This document shows positions 50,631 through 50,770 of a stretch of 50,770 nucleotides of DNA, in pieces. The position numbers and the translations under genes were made by a program. This DNA is from Firm-04 sp045596625 (GTDB lineage: Bacteria; Bacillota; Clostridia; Oscillospirales; Ruminococcaceae): NCBI GenBank assembly GCA_045596625.1, contig JAZOCU010000060.1:1-50770 (forward strand). The letters are read 5' to 3'. Numbering within the stretch: the first letter of the stretch is position 1; every line of letters begins with the position of its first letter. The notes under the pieces were generated by a model, which saw only the letters and a list, made by a program, of their open reading frames with translations, did no database searches and had not been told where the DNA came from.

Positions 50631-50770
50631 TTATTGCTTCATTCCGCAGCAGATCTTGTATTTCTTACCACTGCCACAAGGACAAGGCTCATTGGGTCCT
50701 ATTTTCTTTTTGGCAGTAGCACGAGCAGTAAAGCTGCCATCGCCTGCACCTGCATTGGGCGCATCAGGTT
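50631..50770 (-). CDS. secA: SecA C-terminal end with SEC-C zinc motif (cut by window edge)
   Basis: The last 46 codons of a minus-strand gene that enters from the right edge. The C-terminus reads GPNEPCPCGSGKKYKICCG followed by MKQ and a TAA stop, the SEC-C zinc-binding motif that ends most SecA translocation ATPases and binds SecB or ribosomes. A flexible Ala/Gly/Asp-rich linker precedes it (APNAGAGDG), as in SecA. The SEC-C motif also occurs in other proteins, so SecA is the most likely but not certain name. Confidence 0.85.
   Translation of the reverse strand, partial: PDAPNAGAGDGSFTARATAKKKIGPNEPCPCGSGKKYKICCGMKQ

Noticed and set aside
1..50770. tRNA, rRNA, transposase, integrase or prophage genes
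   Set aside because: None was seen; gene order and strand use look like an ordinary chromosomal region without a clear mobile element.

Overview
The window looks like a chromosomal segment of a Gram-positive, fibre-degrading member of the Clostridia, most likely Ruminococcus or a close relative in the Oscillospiraceae. The evidence is a dockerin-bearing secreted protein, a mannan set (GH26 mannanase plus a GH130 phosphorylase close to the Ruminococcus type), a T-box in front of thrS, a SpoVB-type flippase, meso-diaminopimelate dehydrogenase, and strong AGGAGG ribosome sites. No phage, insertion sequence, CRISPR array, rRNA or tRNA was found. The assignment to a genus is inference.

Layout. 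1-660: 5' part of thrS (minus) with its T-box leader and promoter. 0.7-6.6 kb (minus): a LacI-type sensor/degenerate GGDEF/AraC regulator, an AI-2E-type permease and ppk1. 6.6-16 kb (minus): ftsE, ftsX, a coiled-coil M23 peptidase and a CtpA-type S41 protease, followed after only 22 bases by GH95, GH26 and GH130 genes. 16-21 kb (minus): a PucR/CdaR-type regulator, then ddl, a DUF1934 gene and argS. 21-33.7 kb (plus): tex, a dockerin protein, a 1919-residue leucine-rich-repeat protein without a signal peptide, asp23-like and fakA, and queH. 33.8-38.3 kb: serC, a small membrane protein and serA (plus), a 57-residue Asn/Gln-rich protein (minus), and azlCD (plus). 38.4-50.8 kb: a SpoVB-like flippase and a two-component pair (minus), an SH3 amidase (plus), a class B PBP, a DUF6465 gene, HU and ddh (minus), degV/fakB-like and an AEC transporter (plus), rarA and the 3' end of secA (minus).

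How the genes may work together. FtsEX with the M23 protein is the usual module that switches on peptidoglycan cleavage at division. The membrane-anchored GH26 enzyme should cut mannan outside the cell, while the GH130 phosphorylase and GH95 enzyme lack signal peptides and should act on imported oligosaccharides. FakA and the DegV protein are the kinase and a fatty-acid-binding partner of the fatty acid kinase system. serC and serA make serine. Ddl, Ddh, the PBP, amidase and flippase serve the cell wall.

Most unusual items: the giant intracellular LRR protein, which has three large homologous modules, a 10-residue-period predicted coiled coil and four acidic tandem repeats; the small Asn/Gln-rich protein; the histone-H1-like basic tail on the DUF6465 protein encoded just after HU; the apparent join of a division operon to hemicellulose genes; a run of TTG start codons; and a Ddl with a non-standard substrate loop and a hairpin between its ribosome site and start codon.
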